Source: JBBQNR01 sp963774075 (GTDB lineage: Bacteria > Actinomycetota > Thermoleophilia > Solirubrobacterales > JBBDJG01). Taken from it: DNA of 64,000 nucleotides. The stretch lies in the NCBI GenBank assembly GCA_963774075.1, contig CAVZDP010000003.1:496001-560000 (forward strand). The letters run 5' to 3'. The position numbers and the translations under genes were made by a program. Below are positions 42,061-53,200 of this stretch, piece after piece; position 1 is the first letter of the stretch; every line of letters begins with the position of its first letter. The notes under the pieces were generated by a model, which did not search any database, was not told the DNA's origin, and was given only the letters and a program-made list of their open reading frames with translations.

Positions 42061-42097
42061 CGAGGCCCCGGTCTACAAGCCGGGGCCTCGCTTTTTT
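42061..42097 (+). terminator. Strong intrinsic terminator after the binding-protein gene
   Basis: An 11-bp perfect stem CGAGGCCCCGG/CCGGGGCCTCG with an 8-nt loop is followed by CTTTTTT. It is the only canonical rho-independent terminator I found in the window, and it splits the transporter operon. Confidence 0.9.
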
Positions 42098-42110
42098 CCC
42101 GAGGTACGGG

Positions 42111-42116
42111 TAGAAA
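42111..42116 (+). promoter_or_regulatory. Candidate -10 box for dppB
   Basis: TAGAAA ends six bases before GTG 42123 and follows the terminator directly, so dppBDF may start from its own leaderless promoter. Confidence 0.35.
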
Positions 42117-42122
42117 CCGGCC

Positions 42123-43082
42123 GTGGTCCGCTACATCATCCGGCGACTGCTGTGGGTTGTCGTCCTGCTCTTCTTCGTCAGCTTCCTGACGTTCATCATC
42201 TTCTACACGCTGCCTTCGGCCGATCCGGCCCAGCTACGTGCCGGGCGGCAGCCGAACCCGGAGCTCGTCGAGCAGATCCGAGACAACCTCGGGCTGAGCG
42301 ACCCCTGGTACCAGCAGTACTACCGCTACATGAAGGACCTGGTGCTGCACTTCGACCTCGGGTACAGCTACCAGAACAACTACCCGGTCAAGGACCAGAT
42401 CTTCGACCGGCTGCCCGCATCGATCTCGGTTGCCATCGGCGCGGCGGTGATCTGGCTCCTGAGCGGGATCGCGATCGGCGTCATCTCGGCGGTGAGGAGC
42501 AGGACCGCGCTCGACCGGGTGACGATGGGGCTGGCGTTGGTGGCGATCTCGGCGCCGGTCTACTGGCTCGGCCTGGTCGCCCTCTATCTCTTCTCGGAGG
42601 ACATCGGGAAGTTTCCTCTCTTCTTGGGCGCGGGCAGCTACGTGCCGTTCTCGCAGGACCCGTTCACGTGGTTCGGCTCGCTGATCATGCCCTGGTTCGT
42701 ACTCGCCGCCGCTTTCGCAGCCTTCTACGCACGGCTGGTGCGCGGCAGCATGATCGAGGTGATGTCCGAGGACTACATTCGAACGGCGCGTGCAAAGGGT
42801 CTCCCCGAGCGGCGCGTGATCTACCGCCATGGACTGCGAAGCGCGATCACACCCGTCGTCACCGTGGCCGGGCTCGACATCGGAATCCTGCTCGGGGGCA
42901 CGATCCTCGTCGAGACGGTCTTCAACATTCCCGGCGTCGGGAGGCTTGCGTACGACTCGATCATCAATGCCGACCTGCCGATGATCCAGGGCACGGTGTT
43001 GCTGGGCGCCTTCTTCATCATCTTCGCCAACCTGATCGTGGACATCGTCTACGCGTTCCTCGACCCTAGGGTGCGCTACTGA
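42123..43082 (+). CDS. dppB: Oligopeptide ABC transporter permease (DppB/OppB type)
   Basis: Second membrane subunit. Residues 1-30 give the typical first helix YIIRRLLWVVVLLFFVSFLT, followed by LPSADPAQLRAGRQPNPELVEQIR. The EAA-type loop is DYIRTARAKGLPERRVIYRH (about 220-240), and FNIPGVGRLAYDSIINADLPM lies near the end. It has 319 aa and overlaps dppD by one base. Confidence 0.9.
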   Translation: MVRYIIRRLLWVVVLLFFVSFLTFIIFYTLPSADPAQLRAGRQPNPELVEQIRDNLGLSDPWYQQYYRYMKDLVLHFDLGYSYQNNYPVKDQIFDRLPASISVAIGAAVIWLLSGIAIGVISAVRSRTALDRVTMGLALVAISAPVYWLGLVALYLFSEDIGKFPLFLGAGSYVPFSQDPFTWFGSLIMPWFVLAAAFAAFYARLVRGSMIEVMSEDYIRTARAKGLPERRVIYRHGLRSAITPVVTVAGLDIGILLGGTILVETVFNIPGVGRLAYDSIINADLPMIQGTVLLGAFFIIFANLIVDIVYAFLDPRVRY

Positions 43083-44143
43083 TGACTCCTTTGCTGGAGC
43101 TGGACGATCTCCAAGTCCGCTTCACGACCGAGGACGGCATCGTCAAAGCCGTTGACGGCATCTCCTTCAGCGTCGAGCCGGGGCAGGTGCTCGGCATCGT
43201 CGGCGAATCGGGATCGGGCAAGAGCGTCTCGATGCTGACGGTGCTGGGCCTCACCCGCGCGCCGAACACGACGATCGCCGGCGCTGCGCGGTTCGAGGGC
43301 CGCGATCTCCTGCGGCTTTCGAACGAGAGCCTGCGCTCGATCCGGGGCAACGACATCGCGATGATCTTCCAGGACCCGCTCTCCTCTCTGCACCCCTTCT
43401 ACAAGGTCGGCTGGCAGCTCGTGGAAGCGATGCAGGCCCACAAAGAGGTCTCCAATGCCGTGGCGCGCAAGCGCGCGATCGAGCTGCTCGGACTGGTCGG
43501 CATTCCCGACCCGGCTCAGCGCGTCGACAACTATCCGCACGAGTTCTCGGGCGGGATGCGCCAGCGCGCGATGATCGCGATGGCGCTCATCAACGAGCCG
43601 AAGCTGCTGATCGCGGACGAGCCGACGACCGCCCTCGACGTCACGGTCCAGTCCCAGATCCTGGACCTGATCGCGCGCCTGCAGCGCGAGCTCGGCATGG
43701 CGGTGATCCTGATCACGCACGACCTCGGCGTTGTCGCCGAGGTGACCGAGAAGATCGTGGTCATGTATGGCGGCAGGATCGTCGAGTCCGCTCCGACCCA
43801 GAAGCTCTTCAGCTCGCCCGAGCATCCCTACACCTGGGGCCTGCTCCAGTCGATCCCTCGCCTCGATCGCTCGCGCGACAAGCCGCTGCTGCCGATCTCC
43901 GGCCTACCACCGAGCCTGATCGCGCTTCCGAGCGGTTGCTCCTTCCACCCCCGCTGTCCCTACGTTCGCGAGCGCCACCGCCGCGTCGAGCCGGCGCTCG
44001 AGCCCCTGCCGGACGACCCGTCGCACGCGGTCGCCTGCCTGCTCGAAAGCGACATCCGCAAGCGGATCTGGGCGGAGCTACGCCGCGGTAGCGACCCGCA
44101 GGCCGCGCGCGCGGCGGTCAGGCTCGAGGAGGACCGCGCATGA
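43082..44143 (+). CDS. dppD: Oligopeptide ABC transporter ATP-binding protein (DppD/OppD type)
   Basis: Cytoplasmic ATPase with Walker A GESGSGKS, Q-loop IFQDPLSSLHP, signature FSGGMRQR, Walker B LLIADEPTTALD and the C-terminal oligopeptide-transporter extension including GCSFHPRCPY. Unlike many members, the later cysteines of the iron-sulfur-like motif are partly replaced, with HAVACLLE at the end. It has 353 aa and overlaps dppF by 4 bp. Confidence 0.92.
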   Translation: MTPLLELDDLQVRFTTEDGIVKAVDGISFSVEPGQVLGIVGESGSGKSVSMLTVLGLTRAPNTTIAGAARFEGRDLLRLSNESLRSIRGNDIAMIFQDPLSSLHPFYKVGWQLVEAMQAHKEVSNAVARKRAIELLGLVGIPDPAQRVDNYPHEFSGGMRQRAMIAMALINEPKLLIADEPTTALDVTVQSQILDLIARLQRELGMAVILITHDLGVVAEVTEKIVVMYGGRIVESAPTQKLFSSPEHPYTWGLLQSIPRLDRSRDKPLLPISGLPPSLIALPSGCSFHPRCPYVRERHRRVEPALEPLPDDPSHAVACLLESDIRKRIWAELRRGSDPQAARAAVRLEEDRA

Positions 44144-45162
44144 GCGAGGCGCTCGTCGAGGTACGTGACCTCGTCAAGCACTTCCCTCTCACGCGGGGGA
44201 TCGTGTTCCAGAGGCAGGTTGGCGCCGTGCACGCGGTGGACGGTGTCTCCTTCGACGTCCTGCGCGGCGAGACGCTGGGCATAGTCGGGGAGACGGGCTG
44301 CGGCAAGACCACAACGGCGCGGCTGGTGATGCGGCTGCTCGACCCGACCAGTGGGACGATTCGCTTCGACGGCGACGACATCACGCATCTGCGCAGGCGC
44401 TCACTGAAGCCGCTGCGTCGCCAGATGCAGATGATCTTCCAGGACCCCTACTCGTCGCTCAACCCACGCAAGACCGTCGGCGCGATCATCGCCGAGCCGT
44501 TCGTCATCCACGGGCTCCGCGACGAGAAGGGCGATCGCCGGAAGGCCGTCCAGGAGCTGATGGAGCAGGTGGGCCTGAACCCGGAGCACTACAACCGCTA
44601 CCCGTACCAGTTCTCGGGCGGCCAGCGGCAGCGGATCGGCGTCGCGCGGGCGCTTGCTCTGAAGCCGAAGCTGATCATCGCGGACGAACCCGTGTCCGCC
44701 CTCGACGTGTCGATCCAGGCGCAGATCCTGAACCTGCTCAGAAGCCTGCAGAAGGAGCTGGGCCTGACGATGATCCTGATCGCTCACGACCTCTCGGTCG
44801 TGCGGCACATGTGCGACCGGATCGCCGTCATGTACCTCGGCAAGGTGGTCGAGCTCGCCGACAACGAGGCGCTCTATGCCCATCCGCGTCATCCGTACAC
44901 GGGAGCGCTGCTATCAGCGGTCCCGGTCCCAGATCCGGAGCTTGCAGCACATCGCCGCCGAGAGGTCCCGCCGGGGGACGTGCCGAGCCCGACCAACCCC
45001 CCGCCCGCCTGCCGCTTTCACCCTCGCTGCCCGAAGGTGCAGGAGGTTTGCAGGCAAACAGAACCGCCTCTGGAGGCCAAGGGCAGCGGATCCGTGGCGG
45101 CCTGCCATTTCCCGCTCACGCGCGACGAGGCCGCGGAGCGCGTGACGACCGCGGCGCGCTGA
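44140..45162 (+). CDS. dppF: Oligopeptide ABC transporter ATP-binding protein (DppF/OppF type)
   Basis: Partner ATPase of dppD. Walker A GETGCGKTT, Q-loop IFQDPYSSLNPRKTV, signature FSGGQRQRIGVARAL, Walker B LIIADEPVSALD and extension CRFHPRCPKVQEVC.....ACHFP with four cysteines as in OppF. It has 340 aa. It ends 17 bp before the convergent acetyltransferase. Confidence 0.92.
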   Translation: MSEALVEVRDLVKHFPLTRGIVFQRQVGAVHAVDGVSFDVLRGETLGIVGETGCGKTTTARLVMRLLDPTSGTIRFDGDDITHLRRRSLKPLRRQMQMIFQDPYSSLNPRKTVGAIIAEPFVIHGLRDEKGDRRKAVQELMEQVGLNPEHYNRYPYQFSGGQRQRIGVARALALKPKLIIADEPVSALDVSIQAQILNLLRSLQKELGLTMILIAHDLSVVRHMCDRIAVMYLGKVVELADNEALYAHPRHPYTGALLSAVPVPDPELAAHRRREVPPGDVPSPTNPPPACRFHPRCPKVQEVCRQTEPPLEAKGSGSVAACHFPLTRDEAAERVTTAAR

Positions 45163-45179
45163 GCCCGGCGCGACGCCGG

Positions 45180-45944
45180 TCAGGTCTTCAGGGCATCCCA
45201 CATCAGCCCGATGGGCTGGAAGCCGATCCGCTCGTACCAGCTCTTCGGCCAATCGTCATCCGCCGCGAGCAGGAAGGTCATGCTGTGAGAGCGCGTCGCT
45301 GCGGCGAGTGCCTGCGAGACCACCGCACCTGCGAGTCCGCGGTTCCGAAACGCGGACAGGGTGGAGACATCTTCGATCTGAGCGGTCTCGCCATCGGAGT
45401 AGAGGCGGCACAAGGATGCGATGGCGCCGTCGACCTCGGCGGCGAAGCAGCGTTCGTGCGTCGCCGCCCCGACGAGCTCATACGCCGTCTGAAGCTGCTC
45501 GACGGTCAGCTCGCCCTGGACGTCAGGATTTTCCCTGGCCGCCTCGTCGCTCGCGGCTCGAAGGGCATCCGCCTTCACCTCTCGTACGCCGACCGCTTGT
45601 GAAGGGTCCTTCAAGCGTCCACGGTGGACCATCACGGTCTCGGCCCGCACACGCCACCCGGAGGACGCGAGCATGCCGGCGGCCAGGGAGCCGCTGCCCT
45701 GGTCAGTCAGGACCAGTCGTCGATGCTCCAACCCGGCGCTCGCGTGGAGGCGATCCGCCTCGCTGGCCAGCGTCTCGAGCTGCTGCTCTCCAATTTTCGC
45801 GTCCACCAGCAGGTAGTTCCGGCTCCACACCTGCGGCAGCTCCGGGCGCAGGTAGGCCGTGCCAAGGGAAAACGGCTCGACGTAGCTGGAGGCACGCTCG
45901 TCGATGGCCCTGAGAAAAGCGAGCGCGCGCGAGAGATCGCCCAT
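45180..45944 (-). CDS. GNAT-family N-acetyltransferase
   Basis: The C-terminal 130 residues are a GNAT acetyltransferase: SLCRLYSDGETAQIEDVSTL, the acetyl-CoA loop FRNRGLAGAVVSQALA and SWYERIGFQPIG. The N-terminal 110 residues form a second, GNAT-like half lacking the acetyl-CoA loop. It has 254 aa from ATG 45944, eight bases after the universal stress protein stop. The longer frame to 46220 overlaps that gene and is rejected. No specific substrate is apparent. Confidence 0.82.
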   Translation of the reverse strand: MGDLSRALAFLRAIDERASSYVEPFSLGTAYLRPELPQVWSRNYLLVDAKIGEQQLETLASEADRLHASAGLEHRRLVLTDQGSGSLAAGMLASSGWRVRAETVMVHRGRLKDPSQAVGVREVKADALRAASDEAARENPDVQGELTVEQLQTAYELVGAATHERCFAAEVDGAIASLCRLYSDGETAQIEDVSTLSAFRNRGLAGAVVSQALAAATRSHSMTFLLAADDDWPKSWYERIGFQPIGLMWDALKT

Positions 45945-45952
45945 ATTCGGAT

Positions 45953-46396
45953 TCAGTTCGTGCGCACGATCAGCACGCTGCAGCGAGCGTGGTGTGAGAT
46001 CTTGTCCGGCACGCTGCCGAGCAGGAAGCGGCGGGCGCTCTGCATCCCCCTGTTGCCGATCACGATCAGGTCGGCTCCCTGCTCTTCGGCGACGTCCAGT
46101 ATCGCCGTTGCCGGATCGCCCTTGCGAGCGTAGCTGTCCACTTTCACGCCGCGCGCACGCAGCGCACCGGCCGCCCGCTCGAGCAGCGCGTCCACGGTCA
46201 CCGTCGGCCCGACGATCCACTCCCCGCTCTCGGGATCCGCATCCGCCTCGGCGACCTTGACGCCAGCGTCGGGCTTGAACGCGCTCACCAGATGCACGCG
46301 CGCTTCGAGAGTGCCCGCCAGCTCAGCCGCAGCTTTCACGGCGACGGCCGCCGTCTCGGAGCCATCCGTCCCCACGACGATCGACTCGATCGCCAT
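45953..46396 (-). CDS. Universal stress protein (UspA family)
   Basis: 147 aa with the Usp opening SIVVGTDGSETAAVAVKAA and the ATP-binding loop GADLIVIGNRGMQSARRFLLGSVPDKISHHA (shown in part), which matches the G-2x-G-9x-G-S/T pattern, indicating an ATP-binding USP. The cysteine in the final strand (HARCSVLIVR) is common. It lies between the alpha/beta hydrolase gene and the acetyltransferase, all on the minus strand with gaps under 10 bp, so the three form an operon. Confidence 0.9.
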   Translation of the reverse strand: MAIESIVVGTDGSETAAVAVKAAAELAGTLEARVHLVSAFKPDAGVKVAEADADPESGEWIVGPTVTVDALLERAAGALRARGVKVDSYARKGDPATAILDVAEEQGADLIVIGNRGMQSARRFLLGSVPDKISHHARCSVLIVRTN

Positions 46397-46400
46397 CCCT

Positions 46401-47246
46401 TCAGCCTCGCTCGGCAGTCGCGCCCGCGCACCCCGCCAGGAACGTGGACACTTCCTCGCCCACGCGCGTCGGATCGTCCTCCATCACGTAGTGACCCGCT
46501 TCCTCGAGCACGACGAGGCGAGTGTCGGGGAGCTCCTTCTGAAAACGGTAGGCGCCGCGTACGGGAGCGAAGCGATCGTTCCCTCCCCAGAGCAGCAGTA
46601 CCGGCACGCCCAGCGCGGCCAGCTTGCCTTCGTAGGGCTCGAGCTTGGAGAACTGGCCCGAGCGATAGAGGTCCAGCTGGTTGCGGCGGCGCTCTTCGTC
46701 CGCGTAGGCCTTCCAGAACTCGTCGATCGCGTCCTCCGGGATGGTGGCGCTGATCTGCCGCAGCGCGGCAGCCATCAGGTCGCGGTTGACGTTCGCGAGA
46801 AACTGCTCCCCCTCGCCCTCGGTCTGCAGCGTGACGGCGATCCCGTGCCAGTGCCCGTCGTGGAAGAAGCCGGAGTCCATGATCACGATCGCGCTCACGG
46901 CCTCGGGGTGATCGCAGGCCCAGCGCAGGCCGATGAGGCCTCCCCAGTCGTGGACCAGCAACGCCAGGCGCTCGAGCCCGAGCGCCTGGCGGAAGCGCTC
47001 GACGTTCTCGACCTGCCGCTCCCAGGTGCCGGGCGGATCCGCGGGCGAGTCACCGAAGCCGGGCAGGTCGAGCGCGAGCGCGCGGTAGCCGGCCTCGGCA
47101 ACCCGCGGCAGCACGTTCCGCCACAGGTAGGAGGAGGTGGGATAGCCGTGGATCGCCAGCGCGACCGGCTCGCTGCCGTCCCAGCCCTCCGGCAGCGCCT
47201 CGCGGTACGCGATGCCGTCGATGGTGCTGGTCGTGAGGTGCGGCAT
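46401..47246 (-). CDS. Alpha/beta hydrolase, haloalkane-dehalogenase/epoxide-hydrolase type
   Basis: 281 aa alpha/beta hydrolase with the oxyanion motif HGYPTSSYLWRNVLP, nucleophile Asp in VHDWGG (Asp rather than Ser, as in haloalkane dehalogenases and epoxide hydrolases), a helical cap (about 135-205), acid-strand LLWGGNDRFAP and catalytic His in GHYVMEDDP. The Trp after the nucleophile Asp favours dehalogenase-like halide binding, but the epoxide-hydrolase tyrosines were not located. The substrate stays open. Confidence 0.82.
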   Translation of the reverse strand: MPHLTTSTIDGIAYREALPEGWDGSEPVALAIHGYPTSSYLWRNVLPRVAEAGYRALALDLPGFGDSPADPPGTWERQVENVERFRQALGLERLALLVHDWGGLIGLRWACDHPEAVSAIVIMDSGFFHDGHWHGIAVTLQTEGEGEQFLANVNRDLMAAALRQISATIPEDAIDEFWKAYADEERRRNQLDLYRSGQFSKLEPYEGKLAALGVPVLLLWGGNDRFAPVRGAYRFQKELPDTRLVVLEEAGHYVMEDDPTRVGEEVSTFLAGCAGATAERG

Positions 47247-47287
47247 GGCGGGACTTTATCCCGCCGGGCACCTCCGCCCGTCCGCTC

Positions 47288-50200
47288 CTACGGAGCGAAG
47301 ACTCCCTGCCTCAGGAACACCTTCTCGTCCCCGTCACCGCAGTTGGGATCACAACCGGGGGAAGCTCCGGTGGCGTTGGCTCCCAGGTCCTTCAGGACCA
47401 GCGACAGGGCCGAGATGATGGCGCGCTTTCCTTCGAGCACCGTGCCCGGCACGAGCGTGTCCGCGGTCGTATTGATCGTGCAGGTGGCGCCCGCCGCTCC
47501 GGGGGTGGCGACGCATTGGATCCCGAGCGCGAAGGCGAGATCGCCTGCCGTGCCGGAGGCGACGCCTGCGACGTCATTCGAGCGGTCGGTGATCCGAAGC
47601 GTGGACTCGAGGATCACCTTGCCCGTGTAGTCGGTGCCGTCGGACTTCTTTCGCACGTCGCTCGCGGAAGCGCTGATCCTGAAGTCGGCCTCGTCGGCCT
47701 GCGTGGAGGTGTTGCCGGGCTGCACGTCGAGCCGCGCCGAGCCCTGGCCGACGCCGGTGCTGGCCATCGTGAGCTCGTTCGACTCGAGCGCGGGAGAGGT
47801 GCAGGAGGGCTCGTTCAGCGGGCCGATGTGGGTGGCGTTCGGCGAGGTGCATTGCTTGAACTCGGGCACGAGTGGCACGCGTAGGGGTGTACCGCCGCCG
47901 GGGCGGGGGTAGTTCTTGGCGTTCGTGAAGGTGCAGGTGAGCGATTCGCCGGGCGAGACGTCGATGTTGGTGACCGGACTCGAGTCGCTGCACTCGGCAA
48001 GGCCCTGATACCAGTTGGCGGGCACGGTCTCCGAGAGCGTGTAGCCCGAGCCGGGCACGACGTCGTTGAACGTTCGCGTGTTGGACAGCGCGGGATCGGA
48101 GTCGTCGTCGAGCTGGAAGCTCGCCGGCGTCAGCCCGCCGCCGGCCGTGAAGCTGAAGTTCTGGGGGTCGTTGGGCACCGTGTCCTTGACGAGGGTGATC
48201 TGGCCGCGCTTTTGGTTCGTGAACGTGCAGGTGATGGTCTCGCCCGCGGACAGGTCGATGTTGGAGATGGGCGAACCATCGCTGCAGTTCGCGCTCTGCT
48301 GGTGCCAGCCGCTGGGGACGGTCTCGGAGAGCGAGTAGCCCGTGGCCGGCGGGACGTCGGTGAAGGTGCGCGTGTTGGAGAGGGTGCCGTCGGAGTCGTC
48401 GTCGAGCTGGAAGCTCGTCGGGCTGAGGCCGCCGCCGGCTGTGAAGCTGAAGTCCTGTGCGTCGTTCGGGACGGCGTCCTTGACGGCGACGATCTGGCCG
48501 CGCTTGCGGTTCGTGAAGGTGCAGGTCACGGTCTCGCCCGAGGAGACGTCGATGTTGGAGACCGGTGAGCCGTCGGAGCAGGTGGCGCTCTGCTGGTCCC
48601 AGCCGCTCGGCACCGTCTCCGAGAGCGAGTAACCGGACCCGTTCACGACCTCGAACATGCGGGTGTTGGAAAGAGTGCCGTCGGAGTCGTCATCGAGTTG
48701 GAAGCTCGTCGGGCTGAGGCCGCCGCCGGCCGTGAAGTCGAAGTCCTGAGGATCGTTTGGCAGGGCGTCCTTGACCACGGCGATCTGGCCGCGCTGAGCG
48801 TTAGTGAACGTGCAGGTCACGGTCTCGCCCGCGCCAACGTCGATGTTGGAGACCGGGCTGCCGTCGGAGCAGCTCACGCTCTGCTGGTCCCAGCCGGAGG
48901 GCACCGTCTCGGAGACCGAGTAGCCGGAGCCGGGCACGACGTCGCTGAAGGTGCGCGTGTTGGAGAGGGTTCCGTTGGAGTCGTCGTCGAGCTGGAAGCT
49001 CGAGGGGCTGAGTCCTCCGCCGGCATTGAACGAGAAGTCCTGCGGATCGTCGGGCTGAGCGTCCTTGACGATCACGATCTGACCGCGCTTGCGGTTGGTG
49101 AAGGTGCAGGTGACGACCTCTCCGGCGCCCACGTCGATGTTCGAGACCGGGCTGCCGTCGTCGCAGCTGACGCTCTGCTGGTCCCAGCCGCCTGGAACGG
49201 TCTCGGAGATCGAGTAGCCGGAGCCGGGGACGACGTCGTTGAACGTGCGGGTGTTCGAGAGCGTTCCGTCGGAGTCGTCGTCGAGCTGGAAGCTCGTCGG
49301 GCTGAGGCCGCCACCGGCTGTGAAGCTGAAGTCCTGCGCGTCGTTCGGGACGGCGTCCATGACGACGACGACCTGCCCGCGCTTGCGGTTGGTGAACGTG
49401 CAGGTGACCGTCTCGGCGGGCGCGACATCGATGTTGGATATCGGGCTGCCGTCGTCACAGGTCGCGCTCTGCTGGTCCCAGCCGCTCGGCACGGTCTCGG
49501 AGACGGAGTAGCCGGACCCCGAGGGCACGCTGCTGAACGTCTGCGTGTCGGAGAGCGTCGGGTCGGTGTCGTCGTCGAGCTGGAAGCTCGCGGGCGTCAA
49601 GCCGCCGCCCGTCGTGAAGCTGAAGTCCTGCGCGCCGTCGGGCTGCGCGTTCTTCGTGACCACGATCGTGCCACGCTTGCGGTTGGTAAACGTGCAGGTA
49701 ACGGTCTCGTCGGGCGCGACGTTGATGTTGGACACCGGACTACCGTCGTCGCAGGTGGCGCTGCTCTGGTCCCAGCCGGACGGGACCGACTCCGCGATCG
49801 AGTAGCCGGAGCCGACGGGCACGTTCGAGAACGTCTGCGTGTCCGACAGCGTCCCGTCGGCGTCGTCGTCGAGCTGGAAGCTCGCCGGCGCCAGGCCGCC
49901 GCCAGCGGTGAAGCTGAAGTCCTGGGCGTCGTTCGGCTGTGCGTCCTTCTTCACGACGATCGTGCCGCGCTTCTGGTTCGTGAACGTGCAGGTAACCGAC
50001 TCGGCAGGCGAGACAGAGATCGCCGACACCGGGCTGCCGTCGCTGCAGGTGGCCGAGCTCTGGTCCCAGCCGCCCGGAACCGTCTCGGACACCGAGTAGG
50101 TGCCCGGGGCGACATCCGCATAGGTGCGCGTGTTGGAGAGCGCGTTGCCGTTGTCGCCGTCGTCGTCGAGCTGGAAGCCGGTCGGGTCGAGACCTCCTCC

Positions 50201-53200
50201 GGCCGAGAACGAGAAGTCCTGCGGGTCGTCGGGCTGGGCGTTCTTGATGATCGTCACCGAGCCGTTCGCCGCCCCGAAGTTCCACGCGCTCGCGGCGGAG
50301 CTCAGCACCGTGACCTGGACGTCGCCGCCGCCGAGCGCCACCCGGCCGCCGGTCGGGATGCAGGGGTCGGGCGACGCCTGGTTCGGGAGTCCGGTGCAGG
50401 CGGGCACGGCGCTACCGTTGCGGAACACCTGCAGGTTCGTCTCGTTGGTCCCCGCCGGCAGGATCGAGGCGTCGACCCGGAACACGAGCTGAAGCGGGTC
50501 GGCCGTCGTGCCCGCCGGCGCCGACACGTTGACCTGCCAGTCGAGCACCTGGAAGCCGCTCGGCGTCCCCTGGTTGACGGGGCCTTCGGTGATCGTCACA
50601 GAGCCGCCCGCGCCCGTCGCCGGAGTGGTTACGGCGGTCTCCGTCGGGTCCGACGCGCTCGGAGCACCGCCCGTCTGCACGGTCTCGCCGCCGCCCACCG
50701 TCTGGCTGGCGCCATCCAGGTTCGCGCGGTAGATGTCAGTCATTCCGTCCGAGTCTCCGGCGAGCAGAGCCTCCTGCGTCTGGATGAAGACGTGCAGCCC
50801 GTCCGCCGAGATGCCACGGCGACCCGAGAAGGTTGGGACGCTGGCGGACTGACCGCCGTTCCCGCCGTCCGGCCCGTTGGAGAGCAAGGTGGTGAAGCCG
50901 TTGGAGCGCTCGTAGACGTCCTGGCTCGAGTCGGTGTCCTGACTCACCAGCTGCTGGGGCGTCTGGAACACGACTCGGGTCCCGTCGGCGGAAGCACCGG
51001 CGAACGACGCGAAGGAGACGCCGGGCCCGGCGACCTGGCCGCGTGAGACGAGGGTCGTAGCGCCCGCCGCGCGCTCGTAGATGTCCTGGTCGGAGTCGGT
51101 GTCGTTGGTCGGGTCGAGCGAGCCCGTCGTCGTGAAGACGACGCGGGTGCCGTCCTGCGACGCCTGCTCGAAGTTCATCTGGGAGCCGTTGCCGCTTCCC
51201 GGGCCGGTCGAGATCAGCGTGGTGGTCGAGCCGGCGCGTTCGTAGATGTCCTGCACCGCGTCCGTGTCGTTCGTCGCGTCGAGCGAGCCCGTCGTCGTGA
51301 AGAAGACCCTGTTACCGGTCGAGGAGGCGCCGGCGAAAGTCATCGACGAGCCGTTCCCGCTACCGGGCCCGGTCGAGATCAGCGTGGTCGTCGAGCCGAA
51401 GCGCTCATAGACGTCCTGGACCACGTCCGTGTCGTTCGTGGAGTCGAGTGAGCCGAGGGTCGAGAAGAAGACCCTCGTGCCGTCGTCCGAGGCGCGCAAG
51501 AAGGTCATTGATTGGACGTTCCCCCCGCCCGGGCCGGTCGAGATCAGCGTCGTGGTGGAGCCGAAGCGCTGGTAGACGTCCGCGTTGGCGTCGGTGTCGT
51601 TCGTCGGATCGAGCGAGCCGCCGGTGGTAAAGAACACGCGTGTGCCGTCCGTGGACGCGCCCGAGAAGTTCATCGTCTGGTTGTTGCCCGTGCCGGGACC
51701 GGTGGAGATCAGCGTCGTCGTCGATCCCAGGCGCTGGTAGATGTCCTGGACGCTGGCGTCGGTGTCGTTCGTAGGGTCGAGCGAGCCGGTAGTGCGGAAG
51801 AACACCCTCGTGCCGTCCAGCGAGCTGCCCGTGAAAAACATCGACGACGCATTGCCGGAGCCGGGGCCGGTTGAGATCAGGTTCGTAGTCGCACCCGTGC
51901 GCTCGTAGACGTCGCTGGCCGAGTCGGTGTCGTTCGTCGGGTCGAGCGAGCCGGTGGTGCTGAAGAAGGCGCGCGAGCAGTCATCCGACGCGCCCTCGAA
52001 GGCCATCGAGGAGCCGTTGCCAGTACCGGGGCCGGTCGAGATGAGCGTCGTCGCACCGTTGAGCCGCAGGTAGACGTCGTTGGCGCTGTCGCCGTCCGCA
52101 CTCACAAGCGACTCCGCGGTCTCGAAGAACGCTCCGTCCTGGCAGACCGCCCTGAACGAGGGAGTCACCGTGTCGTTGCCGCCGTCCGGTCCCTTGGTCA
52201 CCCGGTCGAGCGCGGTGCTCGTCTCCGGTGCCTCCTGCTTCGTGTTCGTGATCGTGCAGGTGACCGTCTCGCCGAAGCCGACGTCGATGTTGGAAAGCGG
52301 ACTGGCGTCGCTGCACGATGCGCCGGTCTGGGTCCAGTTGACCGGCAGAGTCTCCGAGAGCGTGTAGCCGTTGCTCACGGCCACGTCGTTGAAGGTGAGC
52401 GAGGAGGGCAGCGTTGCCTCCGTCGAGTCGTCGAGCTGGAAGCTCGCCGGCGACAGACCGCCGGGGCCGCCGACCGAGAGGTCGAAGTCCTGCACGTCAT
52501 TGGGCACGGCGTCCTTGACAGCGGTGATCTTGCCGCTCTGGTAGCCGAACCTGTAGCTACCGCCGGTCGTCGCCCGCACGGTCACCGTCACCTGGTCGCC
52601 GCTGATGCCGGAATCGGCGAGCGAGACGCACGGATCGGGCGACGCGCCGGCCCCGATGCAGACCGACAGGTTCACACCATTGCGAGACGCCACCCCCTGC
52701 GTCACGTCGACGAAGTTGGGCGGCAGCATCGACGTGTGGATGCGGAAGATGAACTGGTGCGGCGTCGCCGCAGACACGGTCGGCGCGGAGATCGCGGACT
52801 CCCAGTCGACGAACGACGCGCCGGTCGGCTGCGTACCGGTCGTCGTGCCTTCGGTGATGGTCACCAGCCCGCTCGACGGGGTGCTCACGACGGTCTCGAG
52901 CGGGTCGCCGGCACTTGCGCTCCCCCCCGTGGAGATGCTCCCATTGGCGCTCGCGCGCTCGGTGGCCGCCATGTAGACGTCGCTTTGCGAGACGTCGATG
53001 TCCTCGCCCGTGAGGGAATCCGTCGTGGTGAAGAAAGCCCGCAGCCCGTCGCTCGAGGCCTTCCAGAACGTGGGCGTGTTCACGCTGTTGCCACCAAAGC
53101 GGCCCTTCGAGACGAGGCGCGTCTGAGTGCCGAAGCGCTCGTAGATGTCGATGCTGCTGTCCGTGTCGTCCGACACGAGCGAGTCGGCCGTCTGGAAGAA

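Noticed and set aside
47908..50258. Regular repeats suggesting a CRISPR array
   Set aside because: The period is 294 bp, the whole unit is coding and similar throughout, and there are no unique spacers or cas genes.
48698..51046. A 782-codon open frame on the plus strand
   Set aside because: It is the antisense of the tandem repeats of the giant gene; it has biased Arg/Val/Glu composition, no domain and no ribosome site.
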